A stretch of DNA of 64,000 bases. Source: Candidatus Binatia bacterium. GTDB lineage: Bacteria > Desulfobacterota > Binatia > HRBIN30. The notes beneath the pieces are model-generated. The model had not been told where the DNA came from, did not search any database, and was given only the letters and a program-made list of their open reading frames with translations. The stretch is from contig JAKLJW010000022.1 of assembly GCA_023150935.1 (NCBI GenBank), positions 24,526-88,525 on the forward strand. The letters are read 5' to 3'. Positions 1 through 8,747 of the stretch are shown here, piece after piece. Each line of letters starts with the position of its first letter. Positions within the stretch are counted from its first letter, which is position 1. The translations under genes were made by a program, and so were the position numbers.

Positions 1-1016
1 AGAATCGCCACGTGCGGAGTCTTGTTCTGCGCGTGCACCTGGTCCGTGTTGCCGAAGAAATACCCGTCCAGCGCCATGGCGTAAGCGATCCGCGGACCGA
101 CAAGAATCGTCGCGTTCAGGCAACCGACAACCGAGGCCAGCACCATGAGCGCCATGATCGTACCGCCGGCCTCGCCAAACAGCGCCAGCGCTGCCGACTC
201 GCCGACTCGCACCTCGCCGCGCAAAGTGTCCATGGGCAGCGCGTACAGGTAGACGCCGTTCAGGAGCAGGTAGAGCGCGGTGCAGACCGCTAGTCCCAGA
301 AAAAGGGATCGCGGCACGTTCCGTCCCGGGTCGCGGATCTCGCTGGCAACGTATACCGGGGCGTTCCAGCCGAGGTAGCTGAACAGAATCGGAGACAACG
401 CCAGTCCGAACCCACTCAGCGGTACGGTGTCGGCCCCGGCAAAGAGCGGCTCGAAGTGCCCAATGCTACCGCGTCCGAGCAGCGGCCCTGCCACTGCCAG
501 GCCGATCAGCGCGACGACCTTCACCCCGGCGGTGACGTTGTTGAACTGCGCACCGACGCGCACGCCGCGGTAGTTGATCCATGAGGTGAGGACGGTGATA
601 CCCACCGCGGCGGCCGCCTTGCCGGCGTCGCCCAGTTCGACGAAGCGCGCCAGCCCTTCCGCAAATCCGGTTGCCAGCGTCGCCACAGTGCCGGCGTAGA
701 TGACGAAGAACGTCAGCCAGCCGACGAGAAACCCTGCCAGCGGATGGAATCCCTCGCGCAAGTACACGTAGTCGCCGCCGGCGTGCGGGTAGGCGGCGCC
801 GAGTTCGGCGTTCGCGAGTGCCCCCGCCAACGACAGGAGCCCGCCAACGATCCATGCCGCCAGCAGCAGGCCGGGATGCGGCAACACGTCGGCCACCGTC
901 CCCGGCGTCAGGAAGATCCCGACCCCGATAACCGACGACACGCACAGGAGGGTCGCGTCGATCAGCGACAGCTCGCGGCGGAGTTGGTCGCGCGGATGGC
1001 GGTCGGCTGGCGGCAT
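1..1016 (-). CDS. APC-family amino acid permease (3' end outside window)
   Basis: Inner-membrane transporter of the amino acid-polyamine-organocation superfamily, probably an amino acid exchanger or importer; substrate not predictable. Reading the minus strand from ATG at 1016 gives 338 codons without a stop, running off the left edge. The first membrane segment carries the family signature SSVIGVGIFLTPG (residues 27-39), followed by a second helix and the PHAGGDYVYLREGF loop (about 77-90) typical of the LAT/SteT-like branch; further hydrophobic helices follow at regular spacing. An in-frame stop lies about 12 codons upstream, so the start is confined to this ATG or a GTG three codons earlier; no strong ribosome site is seen. 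It is divergent from the exported propeller gene, with 261 bp between them. Family assignment is firm, substrate is not. Confidence 0.88.
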   Translation of the reverse strand, partial: MPPADRHPRDQLRRELSLIDATLLCVSSVIGVGIFLTPGTVADVLPHPGLLLAAWIVGGLLSLAGALANAELGAAYPHAGGDYVYLREGFHPLAGFLVGWLTFFVIYAGTVATLATGFAEGLARFVELGDAGKAAAAVGITVLTSWINYRGVRVGAQFNNVTAGVKVVALIGLAVAGPLLGRGSIGHFEPLFAGADTVPLSGFGLALSPILFSYLGWNAPVYVASEIRDPGRNVPRSLFLGLAVCTALYLLLNGVYLYALPMDTLRGEVRVGESAALALFGEAGGTIMALMVLASVVGCLNATILVGPRIAYAMALDGYFFGNTDQVHAQNKTPHVAI

Positions 1017-1277
1017 GGGTGACACGGGAACAAGGGGAGCGAATCGTCAGGGTCCGGGGCGCCGCATACTTTGGCTGTCTGCACAACGCAACCGCGCGAA
1101 GGATTCCCGTGTCGAGCGCGGAGCGTTGGGTGGCAGCATGCCGGCGGCCGTCAGGCGAGGAACGTCGTCGCCGGTGGCGCGACAACCTCCTTCGCAAAAC
1201 GGCGATTGTCGATGCGCCGCGGCCGTGGTACGCACGCGACCTCACGCAAGCGCAACCGGGCGGAGAAGGAAGCCGAT

Positions 1278-3485
1278 ATGGGCGCATTCCGAGGATGGAC
1301 GAACCGTACCATGGTGCGGGTCCGACTTGTTGCGGTTGCCATTGTCCTCACCGTACCCGCGCCGGTATTGGCGGCGTCCACACTGGTTTCGGTTAACGCC
1401 GCGGGCACCGGGAGCGGCAACGCCGAATCGTCGGGTCCCTGGGGCGTCAGCGACACGGGACGGTACGTGTGTTTCGACAGCCTTGCCGACGATCTCGTCG
1501 CCGGAGACGACAACGGGTTTGGGGACGTGTTCGTGCGCGACACGCAGGTGGGCACGACAACCCTGGTGAGTATGCGTCACACGGGAGGGGGCAGCGGCGA
1601 CCTGGATTCGCTGTGTTACGGGCTGAGCGGCGACGGCCGCTATGTCGCACTGGTCAGCGCGGCCGGCGATCTCGTGCCCGGTTTCGTCGACGGCAACGAC
1701 GGCGGCGATGACGGGTTTGTCCGCGACCTGCTCGCCGGCGCGACCGAGCTGATCACGGTGAACGCCGCCGGCACGGCCAGCGCCAACCTTGGTGTCGGCA
1801 CGATCTTCGAGATCAGTGCGGCGGGTAGCCGTGTCTTCTTCGATAGTGCGGCCTCAAATCTGGTCGCCAACGACGGCAACGGCGTTTCCGACGTCTTCAT
1901 GCGGGACCGCGACCTCGGCGTCACCGTTCTCGCCAGCGTCAACGCCGCCGGGACCGCCAGCGCCAACGCCGCCTCGACCCTTCCGATGTCGAGCGCCAAC
2001 GGACGCTACGTCGTCTTCAACAGCACCGCCTCCGATCTGGTTGCCGGCTTCGTCGACGGCAACGCCGGCACCGCCGCGGATCTTTACATCCGCGACGTGG
2101 ACCTCGGCGTCACCGCACTCGTGACACCCAACACCACCGGCACCGCCAGCGCCAACGCGGCGAGTACGAGCCTCGAGATCACCCCCGACGGCCGCTACGT
2201 CGTCTTCACCAGCGCCGCCACCGACCTCGTTGCCGGCGACAGTAATGGGCGCAGCGACATCTTCGTGCGCGACGTCGTCGCCAATGTCACCCGACTCGTG
2301 AGCGTCGCCGCGAGCGGCGGCGGTAGCGCCAACGGGACGTCGGCAAACGGCGTCCCCAGCGCCGACGGCCGTTACGTGGCCTTCGAAAGCGCCGCCACCG
2401 ACCTGATTTCCGGATTCGTGGACGGTAACGGCGCGGGACGAGATGTGTTCGTCCGCGACCTTACCGCTTCCACCACACAGTTGATCAGCGTCAAGCGAAC
2501 CGGTGGCGGCAGCGCCAACGGCGCCTCCAACCGTCCCCTCATCGGCGCCGACGGCGGCCTCGTCGTCTTCCTCAGCGCGGCGAGCGATCTCGTGTCGCCG
2601 TTCGTCGACGGCAACGGCGCCTTCTCCGACATCTTCGTGCGCGATCGCGTCTATCCGGGGACGGCGCACGTCTCCCGTAACGCCGCGGGCACCGCCGGGG
2701 CCAATGCGGCCCTGGAACCCGGCGAGATCAGCCGCGACGGTCGCGTCCTCGGGTTCTCCAGTACGGCCAGCGATCTCGTTGCCGGCGATAACAACGGCGT
2801 CGGTGACGTCTTCACGGTGCTCCTCCCCGTCACGCCTCGGCCGACGTGGACTCCGACGCGAACCGCTACGCCGACGATCACCCCGACGCGAACCATCTCG
2901 CCGACGCCTACCGTTGCCGCCGGCGCCGTAAGCGGACGGATCGGCTCGTACGCCAACGCGGCGACCCCGGTGCCGGCGGTGACGGTGGTGGTTACGGGGC
3001 CGACGCCGGGCAGCGTCGGCACCGATGCCGGCGGACAGTACCTCGTCTCGCCGCTCACGGGGGCCACGTGGCAGATGTTGCCCCGCAAGGCGGGTGGCCT
3101 CGGAAACAGCGTGTCGGCTCTCGATGCGTCCTGGGTCCTGCAAGCCGTTGTCGGACTCCGTGTCCTGTCCCCGACCCAAACGCTGGCCGGCGACGTCAGC
3201 GGCAACGGTAGCGTGTCGGCGTTGGACGCCGCGATGATACTGCAGCGCGTCGTCGGGCTGCGACCGCAGTTTCCCGCCGGTGTGAGCTGCGGCTCCGACT
3301 GGCACTTCGTGCCGGTCCCGTCGCCGGTGCCGAACCAGACCCTGCTGCAACCGTCGACGGCCGGTGGCACCTGTCAGAGCGGCGCCATCCGTTTCGAGCC
3401 GTTGAACGGTTCGGCCACGGGCCAGGATTTTCTCGGCATCCCGATCGGCGACGTGACCGGCAACTGGAACCCGGGCGGAAACTGA
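1278..3485 (+). CDS. Exported beta-propeller protein with Thr-Pro linker and dockerin-like C-terminus
   Basis: Predicted secreted or surface protein of unknown role, 735 residues. Start chosen at ATG 1278 because AGAAGGA lies 7 bases upstream; a second ATG at 1311 is possible. Residues about 12-33 form a signal peptide ending APVLAAS. Residues about 35-515 hold at least nine TolB/PD40-like repeats of the form DGRYVAFxSxASDLVAGDxNGxxDVFVRD, a beta-propeller pattern. A Thr-Pro-Arg linker covers about 518-548. The rest begins with a carboxypeptidase-regulatory-like strand region and has two dockerin-like segments, VSALDASWVLQAVVGL and GDVSGNGSVSALDAAMILQR (about 612-661), then a Cys-containing tail. 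The family normally binds calcium through such loops; here a ligand or cohesin partner is not visible in the window. A long open frame on the opposite strand is a by-product of repetitive GC-rich coding. Confidence 0.85.
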   Translation: MGAFRGWTNRTMVRVRLVAVAIVLTVPAPVLAASTLVSVNAAGTGSGNAESSGPWGVSDTGRYVCFDSLADDLVAGDDNGFGDVFVRDTQVGTTTLVSMRHTGGGSGDLDSLCYGLSGDGRYVALVSAAGDLVPGFVDGNDGGDDGFVRDLLAGATELITVNAAGTASANLGVGTIFEISAAGSRVFFDSAASNLVANDGNGVSDVFMRDRDLGVTVLASVNAAGTASANAASTLPMSSANGRYVVFNSTASDLVAGFVDGNAGTAADLYIRDVDLGVTALVTPNTTGTASANAASTSLEITPDGRYVVFTSAATDLVAGDSNGRSDIFVRDVVANVTRLVSVAASGGGSANGTSANGVPSADGRYVAFESAATDLISGFVDGNGAGRDVFVRDLTASTTQLISVKRTGGGSANGASNRPLIGADGGLVVFLSAASDLVSPFVDGNGAFSDIFVRDRVYPGTAHVSRNAAGTAGANAALEPGEISRDGRVLGFSSTASDLVAGDNNGVGDVFTVLLPVTPRPTWTPTRTATPTITPTRTISPTPTVAAGAVSGRIGSYANAATPVPAVTVVVTGPTPGSVGTDAGGQYLVSPLTGATWQMLPRKAGGLGNSVSALDASWVLQAVVGLRVLSPTQTLAGDVSGNGSVSALDAAMILQRVVGLRPQFPAGVSCGSDWHFVPVPSPVPNQTLLQPSTAGGTCQSGAIRFEPLNGSATGQDFLGIPIGDVTGNWNPGGN

Positions 3486-3533
3486 CCCGAGTAAACCCCC
3501 CGAAGCCCCCGGACCCCCAAGGAGCCCCCCCAA

Positions 3534-4313
3534 ATGTCCCTCGTCCTCTACGACAACCCTTTCAGTCCGTTTGCGCGCAAGGTCCGCCTCGTTCTCGCTT
3601 GCAAGGGCTTACGGGCGGAGTCGGTCGATGCACTGGCGTTGTTGGAGCACGACCGCTTGCGTGCGGTCAATGCGCGCGCCGAGGTGCCGGTTCTCGTCGA
3701 TGGCGATCTCGTGGTGGTGAACTCCGCCGACATTGTCGCCTACCTCGAAGACCGCTGGCCGGACCCTCCCGTGTTCCCGTCGGCCCCGGCGGAGCGGGCT
3801 GCCGCACGCGCATGGGAGCGGCTGGCCGATACCGTTCTCGACGCGATCGTCCACGACATTTCCATCTGGGTGTGGCCGACGCACCGGCGGCCCGACGTTC
3901 CCCCCGACGGTCTGATCGATGCGGGACTGCGGGATATCGGCGTCATCCTGGGCCGGATCGAGCGGGCACTGGAGGGGCGGGAGTTCCTTTGCGGTGCGCT
4001 GTCGATAGCCGACCTGGCTCTGTTCCCGCATCTGTCGTCGCTCAAAGTGCTCGGGGTGGGAATCGATCCGCAGACCCATCCGGGTGTTGCGGCGTGGATC
4101 GGGCGGCTGCGGGCGCTGCCGGTAATCCGCGCCGACCTCGAAGCGGTCAAGCGCGCCGCGCAGGAGAAGTTCGGTAGCGGAGCCTCACCGTACGAGGGCA
4201 ACAAGGTCGTCTGGCGCGGCGACCGGATCGAGTGGCTGTTCCATCACGGCTTCGTCGAGTGGTGGCTGGAAGAGCTGCGCGCCGGGCGGGCAATCGTTCC
4301 ATCCGCCCTTTAG
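3534..4313 (+). CDS. Glutathione S-transferase family protein
   Basis: Cytosolic GST-fold protein, 259 residues, likely conjugating or reducing with glutathione, or a structural relative. The thioredoxin-like N-terminal domain (1-80) shows DNPFSPFARKVR (residues 7-18) where the catalytic Ser/Cys sits at S11, the cis-proline segment AEVPVLVDG (P52), and NSADIVAYLEDR (63-74) for the gamma-glutamyl contact. The all-helical C-terminal domain includes EFLCGALSIADLALFPHL, the usual helix-capping GxxxSxAD pattern. AAGGAG sits about 10 bases before the ATG. It stands alone between the propeller gene and the convergent uracil-DNA glycosylase gene. The substrate and subclass cannot be told from sequence. 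Confidence 0.88.
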   Translation: MSLVLYDNPFSPFARKVRLVLACKGLRAESVDALALLEHDRLRAVNARAEVPVLVDGDLVVVNSADIVAYLEDRWPDPPVFPSAPAERAAARAWERLADTVLDAIVHDISIWVWPTHRRPDVPPDGLIDAGLRDIGVILGRIERALEGREFLCGALSIADLALFPHLSSLKVLGVGIDPQTHPGVAAWIGRLRALPVIRADLEAVKRAAQEKFGSGASPYEGNKVVWRGDRIEWLFHHGFVEWWLEELRAGRAIVPSAL

Positions 4314-4343
4314 CCCGCATCCAAACGCCCAATTCCATCACCC

Positions 4344-5060
4344 CTAGGGGCCCCCAGGCCCTCGCGCCCCCCTCGACCGCGCTTGTCGAAACACCGCGTC
4401 GAACATCTTTTCGGTGAGCAATCCCGTCTGGGTGTTGCGCTGGCTCGGATGATAGGAGCCGATAAGCGTGACGTCGCCGAGGTCGTGGACGCAGCCGTGG
4501 TGGAAGTGTGGCCGCGGTTTGGGTACGGCGGCGCCCAGGGCGCGGCGCGCGACCAGGTAACGGTCGAAGGCGATCTTGCCGAGCGCGACGACGACGCAGA
4601 CTCGGCGCAGGAGCCTCATCTCGCGCACCAGGTACGGCAGGCAGTTGTCGAACTCCTCCGGCGTAGGCTGGTTGGCAGGGGGGGCGCAGTGAGCAGCGGC
4701 GGTGATGTAGGTGTCGATGAGTCGCAGGCCGTCGGAGCGATCGACGGAGCGAGGTTGGTTGGCAAAGCCGAAGCGGTGCAGGGCGCGATAGAGCCAGTCG
4801 CCGCTGCGGTCCCCGGTGAAGATACGGCCGGTGCGGTTGCCGCCGTGGGCAGCCGGAGCAAGGCCAATGACAAGCAGGCGCGCTTCCGGGGTGCCGAAGC
4901 CGGGCACCGGGCGGCCCCAGTACGTCCACTCGCGATAGGCCGCGCGCCGCGTCCCGGCTATCCGTTCTCGGTACGCAACGAGCCGCGGACAGCGCCGGCA
5001 ACGAGCGACGACATCGGCCAGCTTGTCCATGGGCCGCGACGGATCGGGTTGCGGGGTCAT
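4344..5060 (-). CDS. Uracil-DNA glycosylase, family 5 (UDGb-like)
   Basis: DNA repair enzyme that removes uracil (and often other deaminated bases) from DNA. Residues 66-79 read GLAPAAHGGNRTGR followed by FTGD, the family-5 motif in which the usual catalytic Asp/Asn of other UDG families is replaced by Ala; the leucine-loop motif GSYHPS lies near the C-terminus. Four cysteines in the family positions (CRRC at 21-24, HCAPPANQPTPEEFDNC later) should bind a 4Fe-4S cluster. Length 238 residues is normal. Start at 5060 (MTPQPD) is preferred; ATG at 5030 (MDKLAD) would also keep all motifs. The upstream small acidic-protein gene ends 53 bases before it on the same strand. Family 5 is common in GC-rich bacteria and archaea, where cytosine deamination is frequent. 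Confidence 0.9.
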   Translation of the reverse strand: MTPQPDPSRPMDKLADVVARCRRCPRLVAYRERIAGTRRAAYREWTYWGRPVPGFGTPEARLLVIGLAPAAHGGNRTGRIFTGDRSGDWLYRALHRFGFANQPRSVDRSDGLRLIDTYITAAAHCAPPANQPTPEEFDNCLPYLVREMRLLRRVCVVVALGKIAFDRYLVARRALGAAVPKPRPHFHHGCVHDLGDVTLIGSYHPSQRNTQTGLLTEKMFDAVFRQARSRGARGPGGP

Positions 5061-5113
5061 CCGATTGCCGGCCGAGCGGGCAGGACCCGGCGGCCTGACC
5101 GCGCCCCTGCGTG

Positions 5114-5374
5114 TCAGTGCGTCGTCACGGTGCCGCCTGCGGCGCTGCCGAGGACCTGGCTTACCGCTTCGAAGCCCGGTGTGAGGGAGGTTTCGAGGAT
5201 CTCCGTCAGGAGTTGCTCGACGTCGGCGAGGTCCTCTGCCGACAGGGCGCTCATGTCTTGATGCATTCCGTGGAGCGCCCAGATGGCGGTGCGCAGCCGG
5301 CTGCACGCATCATCGATAAGACGCAGCGCTTCCTGCGCATCCAACGGCCTGTTGTCTTCGTGTTCGTCGGCCAT
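5114..5374 (-). CDS. Small acidic hypothetical protein
   Basis: Predicted 86-residue soluble helical protein of unknown function. Start set at ATG 5374 (MADEHEDN) because AAGGAGAG precedes it by 6 bases; an upstream ATG in the same frame lacks such a site. The sequence is rich in Asp, Glu, Ala and Leu and predicts two or three helices (ALRLIDDACSRLRTAIWAL; DLADVEQLLTEIL). No known motif recognised. It lies on the same strand as the uracil-DNA glycosylase with 53 bases between, so co-transcription is plausible. Confidence 0.6.
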   Translation of the reverse strand: MADEHEDNRPLDAQEALRLIDDACSRLRTAIWALHGMHQDMSALSAEDLADVEQLLTEILETSLTPGFEAVSQVLGSAAGGTVTTH

Positions 5375-5540
5375 CTGCCTCTCCTTGGTCGGGTACGAGA
5401 CCCGCATTGCCAAGTCTGCACGCCCCCCACTGTCAGTGCAAGGGCGTTGGGGGCGTTCGCCAGGGCCGCGGCAAAGTCAGCGACGAGGGCGTATCGCGGC
5501 TCCGTTGGCGACTTCGCCGTCGCCCCGGGCCGTTCGCGGG

Positions 5541-5756
5541 TCACGTTTCGCCGAGGGTGTCCCAGTGAATGGTCCAAAATTTGGGCACGGGCGGCGCCAG
5601 CTCGAAATGCCCTCCGAAGCAGCCGAAAGAAGGCTGGTGGGAGAGGCGGTCGACAACCAAACGCAGATGTTCCTCGAGGGGGACGCCGGCGGGGACCGGG
5701 CCGACGTCGAGCCGGCGCCGGCCACCGCACTTGCAACAGCTAACGTCGACCAACAC
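5541..5756 (-). CDS. Small Cys-rich hypothetical protein
   Basis: Predicted 71-residue protein with GTG start at 5756. It opens with DVSCCKCGGRRR, a zinc-knuckle-like Cys group, continues with an amphipathic helix (EEHLRLVVDRLSHQPSFGCFGGH) and ends in PPVPKFWTIHWDTLGET. The third-position GC and the patterned residues look like real coding, unlike the other frames here. The preceding gene on the same strand stops 25 bases upstream, so the two may form one unit. No function recognised; a metal-binding role for the Cys residues is a guess. Confidence 0.5.
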   Translation of the reverse strand: MLVDVSCCKCGGRRRLDVGPVPAGVPLEEHLRLVVDRLSHQPSFGCFGGHFELAPPVPKFWTIHWDTLGET

Positions 5757-5781
5757 GGGTGCGGCGGGGCGGGCGCAACTG

Positions 5782-6237
5782 CTACCGGGACCTGGTTCCG
5801 CCGGAGCGTTCGCCGGTTGGTGTCGGCGTGGGCGTGCCGACGACACGGGCGTAAATGCCGCGGGACCTGACATGATCGAGAAGGGCTTCGCGGACGCGGT
5901 CGACCAGCCTCGGGTCGCTCTGGATGCGTTGCTCGAGGGCGCGGAAGTTCTCGATCGAGATATGGTACGGCTGAATTGCGTTCTCGATGGCCAGGTCATG
6001 GTCATCCTGCAACGCCGTGTAAACGCGAATGTACAGTTCGAGTTCGTCCGGGGGAACCTTGACCTCGTCGGCTTCTTCGATCTCCTGGGCGCGGCCGCGA
6101 TCGGCGAGGTTCCAGATCACGATCGAGCCGAGGACGGCGACGACGACCACGGGGGCGATGGCGCGCCAGAGACGATGGCGGTGGGCGTGCATCACGGCCT
6201 GGTCGCCTGTGTCGTGCCGCGTTGGCGGGGCGTGCAT
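5782..6237 (-). CDS. Membrane-anchored helical hypothetical protein
   Basis: Predicted 151-residue protein with one N-terminal membrane segment (RAIAPVVVVAVLGSIVIWNLA) and a soluble helical domain outside the membrane (VPPDELELYIRVYTALQDD... ENFRALEQRIQSDPRLVDRV). It ends in a short Thr-Pro run (GTPTPTPTGE). Start is uncertain: ATG at 6237 is used, ATG at 6192 (MHAHRHRLW) would begin just before the membrane segment, and a further ATG at 6279 is open. No known family recognised; the heptad-like pattern suggests a small helical bundle. It is divergent from the nth gene. Confidence 0.6.
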   Translation of the reverse strand: MHAPPTRHDTGDQAVMHAHRHRLWRAIAPVVVVAVLGSIVIWNLADRGRAQEIEEADEVKVPPDELELYIRVYTALQDDHDLAIENAIQPYHISIENFRALEQRIQSDPRLVDRVREALLDHVRSRGIYARVVGTPTPTPTGERSGGTRSR

Positions 6238-6407
6238 GCGATGGACAACGGCATTTCCGCATGGTGGCCGCGGCATCACGGTGTGTCAAGGCTGGCGGGT
6301 CGAGGAGGGGAGGGGGGCGAAAAGCCGAAAGGGGCTCGGGTTGTCTGGACCGGGCCGCCTCGCTATCGACCGGTCGTATGGTACGCGTAACGTCGAAGGG
6401 GCGCGCA

Positions 6408-7139
6408 ATGTCGAATCGTGGTGACCACCCGTCGCCGGCACCGGTGCGGACAACGATTACGCGGCTGGCGCGGGCCTATCCCGACGCGCGCCTGGCGCTC
6501 GATTACGAATCGCCGTTCGAGTTGCTGATTGCCTTGATCCTGGCGGCGCAGTGTACGGACGAGCGGGTCAATCAGGTGACCGGGCAGGTGCTGTTTAGGA
6601 AGTACCGGACGGCGGCCGACTACGTGCGCGTGCCGGCCGCGGAGCTGGAGCACGACATCCGCCCGACGGGTTTTTTCCGCGCCAAGACGCGGTCGATCCA
6701 GGGCTGTTGTCGGGACCTCGTCGAGCGTTTCGGCGGCCGGGTGCCCGACCGGATCGATGACCTGACCTCGCTTCCCGGCGTCGGCCGCAAGACGGCCAAT
6801 ATCGTCCTCGGCAACGCCTTCGGCAAACCGGCGATCGGCGTCGACACGCACGTCTTGCGGCTCGCGCAGCGGCTGGGTTTGACGCGACAGACCGATCCCG
6901 ACAAGGTCGAGGCGGACTTGACGCCGCAAGTGCCGGCGAAGGATCGGACGCGGTTCTGCCATCTATTGCAGTTCCACGGACGGCGGGTGTGCGTGGCGCG
7001 CAAGCCGCGCTGCGCCGAGTGCGTGGTCGCCGATCTTTGTCCGTATCCGGAAAAGACGCCGCCGCCGGAGCCGCGGCGTCCCGCCTTTGGCGGGCCAGTG
7101 CGTCCCGCCCGCCAGGGGCGCGGGCGGGCCAGCCGTTGA
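6408..7139 (+). CDS. nth: Endonuclease III
   Basis: Base-excision repair glycosylase/AP lyase for oxidised pyrimidines, 243 residues. Start at ATG 6408 has AAGGGG 6 bases upstream. The helix-hairpin-helix LPGVGRKTANIV (122-133) contains the catalytic lysine K128, and GVDTHVLRL holds the catalytic aspartate D146. The 4Fe-4S ligands follow the exact C-x6-C-x2-C-x5-C spacing at C195, C202, C205 and C211. The C-terminal 30 residues are a Pro/Arg-rich tail beyond the usual end. The stop codon abuts a dispersed repeat element that starts at 7140. Confidence 0.95.
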   Translation: MSNRGDHPSPAPVRTTITRLARAYPDARLALDYESPFELLIALILAAQCTDERVNQVTGQVLFRKYRTAADYVRVPAAELEHDIRPTGFFRAKTRSIQGCCRDLVERFGGRVPDRIDDLTSLPGVGRKTANIVLGNAFGKPAIGVDTHVLRLAQRLGLTRQTDPDKVEADLTPQVPAKDRTRFCHLLQFHGRRVCVARKPRCAECVVADLCPYPEKTPPPEPRRPAFGGPVRPARQGRGRASR

Positions 7140-7370
7140 ATTACGATTTCCGCGGATGCGCGCACGGCGCGAAGAAATCTTCAGGCCATGGATCGGCTGT
7201 GCCCCGCCGTTCGTCCCGAGTAGCCGCCGTCTTCTCAGGCGGCGTATCGAGGGACGCGGGGGACCGCGACGGGCGCCCCTCGATACGGCCCCTGAACAAC
7301 CGGGTCCTACTCGGGGCGAACGGGGAGTTGCGGACATTGGGTTGCGGGCGAAGCCCGCGCTGAGGAGTGG
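7140..7370 (+). repeat. Dispersed intergenic repeat, copy 1
   Basis: This stretch matches, in inverted orientation, the segment 45283-45623. Shared blocks include GATGCGCGCACGGCGCGAAG, ATCTTCAGGCCATGGA, CCGTTCGTCCCGAGTAG, CGGCGTATCGAGGG, CCCCTCGATACGG, CCTACTCGGGGCGAACGG and GGTTGCGGGCG-AGCCC. Within each copy CCGTTCGTCCCGAGTA and TACTCGGGGCGAACGG are inverted repeats of one another. The copy begins directly after the TGA of nth and ends before the lipoprotein gene. No coding sequence is supported inside. Confidence 0.8.
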
Positions 7371-7419
7371 TGGAATTACCTTGCCCGTGCGGGAGGGATC
7401 GGCTATCTGCAACCCTACG

Positions 7420-7881
7420 ATGGTGCGGGCGCAGCGCCGGTCGGCGCCGGGACGATGGAGCTGGCTGGTCGCGATCGGCCTGACGGCGATCATGACGGGT
7501 TGCGGGACGGTGTTCTGGTCGCCCACGCCCGCCGCTGTGGGTGTCGATGAAGCGATCACTTTGCGGGACGTACAGGTGGAGGCTGCGGGGGCCCACCGGG
7601 CGGTGCTGTTGCACCTGTCGCAGACCCCCAGTCAGGTGCGGTACGGCGACTCGCGCCGGCCGGCATCGATTACGATAGAAGCGTGGGGACCGCCGGGTAA
7701 CTTCGATCTGCCCGAGCGGACGCTGCCGCAGGTAGACGATCTGGTGTCGCAGGTGAGAGTGTCGCGCGAGGAAGGTTGCCTGAAGGTTACGATCGACATG
7801 CAGGCGGACGAATTACCGCAGTACACCGTGCACGAAATGGCAGACTGGGTCATGATTCGCGTTCAGGGGGCGGGCCAGTAA
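7420..7881 (+). CDS. AMIN-domain-like lipoprotein
   Basis: Predicted 153-residue lipoprotein. The N-terminus (WSWLVAIGLTAIMTGC) is a lipoprotein signal with the lipidated cysteine at C28. The mature part has a beta-rich pattern (ITLRDVQVEAAG...AVLLHLSQTPSQVRYG; SQVRVSREEGCLKVTIDM; MADWVMIRVQG) resembling the AMIN fold found in peptidoglycan or secretin-associated proteins, which binds envelope polymers; the match is by pattern only. Start at ATG 7420; a weak TTGCCC / TATCTG pair lies just upstream (7381 and 7404). The HEAT-repeat gene follows 16 bases downstream and is probably co-transcribed. Confidence 0.7.
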   Translation: MVRAQRRSAPGRWSWLVAIGLTAIMTGCGTVFWSPTPAAVGVDEAITLRDVQVEAAGAHRAVLLHLSQTPSQVRYGDSRRPASITIEAWGPPGNFDLPERTLPQVDDLVSQVRVSREEGCLKVTIDMQADELPQYTVHEMADWVMIRVQGAGQ

Positions 7882-7897
7882 GGGCCCGGCGCATAGC

Positions 7898-8611
7898 ATG
7901 GGGCGTGGCGTATACCGAGCGGTGCGTGGCCTTTGGAGCCTCGGCCCGCGGGGTCAGCGATCGGTGCTGGCCGCATTGCTGCTGGTCTTGCCGGTTGCGG
8001 CGGCGGCCCAGGTGAGCAGTCAGGGACTCCGCCAGCGTTACGACAAGGCGACCAAGGGTGCGACGATCGACGAGTACGTGCGCGGCCTCGGCAGCGACGA
8101 TGCGGACAAGCGGCTGCAGGCGGTTAAGTCCCTGGGGGCGAGCAAGGAACCCAAGGCGGTCGATCACCTGATCGGAGCGCTCGGGGATGCCGATACGCGG
8201 GTGCAGGCGAAGTCGATCGACTTGCTCGGCGAGTTGCGCTCTACCGACGCCACGCAAGTGCTCATCCAGCAACTGTTCCTGCGCACCACCGAGCCGATGA
8301 TGAAGCAGCGCATCCTCGCGGCGCTGGGGAAGATCGGCGATGTGCGCGCCGCGCGCCCGATCATGGAGTTCCTGCAGCGCGATCTCGATGCGGCGACTCG
8401 CGGCACGGCGATTTACGCGCTTGGCGATATCGGGGCACCGGAGTCGGTGGCCACCCTGCGGACGATTGCGGCGCAGGACAACGATTCGACGCTGCGCCGG
8501 CTCGCTAACGAGGCGGTGCAGAAGGTTCAACATCAGCAGGATGCGGCGCGGCGGGAAGCCAAAGGTCCGTTGGAGACCTTCCTGCCGCAGGCGCCGCCGG
8601 AGCAACAATGA
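7898..8611 (+). CDS. Exported HEAT-repeat protein
   Basis: Predicted periplasmic 237-residue protein. A signal peptide (VLAALLLVLPVAAAAQ) ends near residue 38. From about residue 60 to 215 there are four to five HEAT/PBS-lyase-like helical repeats, for example SDDADKRLQAVKSLGASKEP, DADTRVQAKSIDLLGELRS and DAATRGTAIYALGDIGAPES. Such repeats act as protein-binding scaffolds; the partner is unknown, though the neighbouring AMIN-like lipoprotein, 16 bases upstream, is an obvious candidate. The C-terminus is Gln/Pro-rich. No catalytic residues are apparent. Confidence 0.82.
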   Translation: MGRGVYRAVRGLWSLGPRGQRSVLAALLLVLPVAAAAQVSSQGLRQRYDKATKGATIDEYVRGLGSDDADKRLQAVKSLGASKEPKAVDHLIGALGDADTRVQAKSIDLLGELRSTDATQVLIQQLFLRTTEPMMKQRILAALGKIGDVRAARPIMEFLQRDLDAATRGTAIYALGDIGAPESVATLRTIAAQDNDSTLRRLANEAVQKVQHQQDAARREAKGPLETFLPQAPPEQQ

Positions 8612-8647
8612 CGCGGTGCCGGGAGGCCGGAGGGGTGCCACCTGTGA

Positions 8648-8731
8648 GGCCCTGTGGTGGAATTGGCAGACACGGCAGACTCAAAATCTGTTGCGGGCAA
8701 CCGCGTGGGGGTTCAAGTCCCTCCAGGGCCA
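8648..8731 (+). tRNA. tRNA-Leu (anticodon CAA)
   Basis: Folds as a class II tRNA of 84 bases. Acceptor arms GGCCCTG (8648-8654) and CAGGGCC (8724-8730) pair perfectly with discriminator A8731. The D arm carries GTGGAATTGGCAGACAC. Anticodon stem GCAGA/TCTGT encloses the loop CTCAAAA, giving anticodon CAA, so it reads UUG. A long variable arm (TGCGGGCAACCGCG) as in tRNA-Leu precedes the T arm GGGGG-TTCAAGT-CCCTC. The 3' CCA is not encoded. Confidence 0.95.
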
Positions 8732-8747
8732 TTCGGAAGAACAACCA

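Noticed and set aside
1854..3533. A 559-codon minus-strand frame opposite the propeller gene
   Set aside because: Composition is a mirror of the repetitive plus-strand gene (Gly/Val/Asp repeats) with no start signal or domain.
8648..8731. tRNA-Leu considered as an integration site for a mobile element
   Set aside because: No integrase, no direct repeat of the tRNA 3' end and no foreign-looking genes follow it; downstream genes match the rest of the chromosome.
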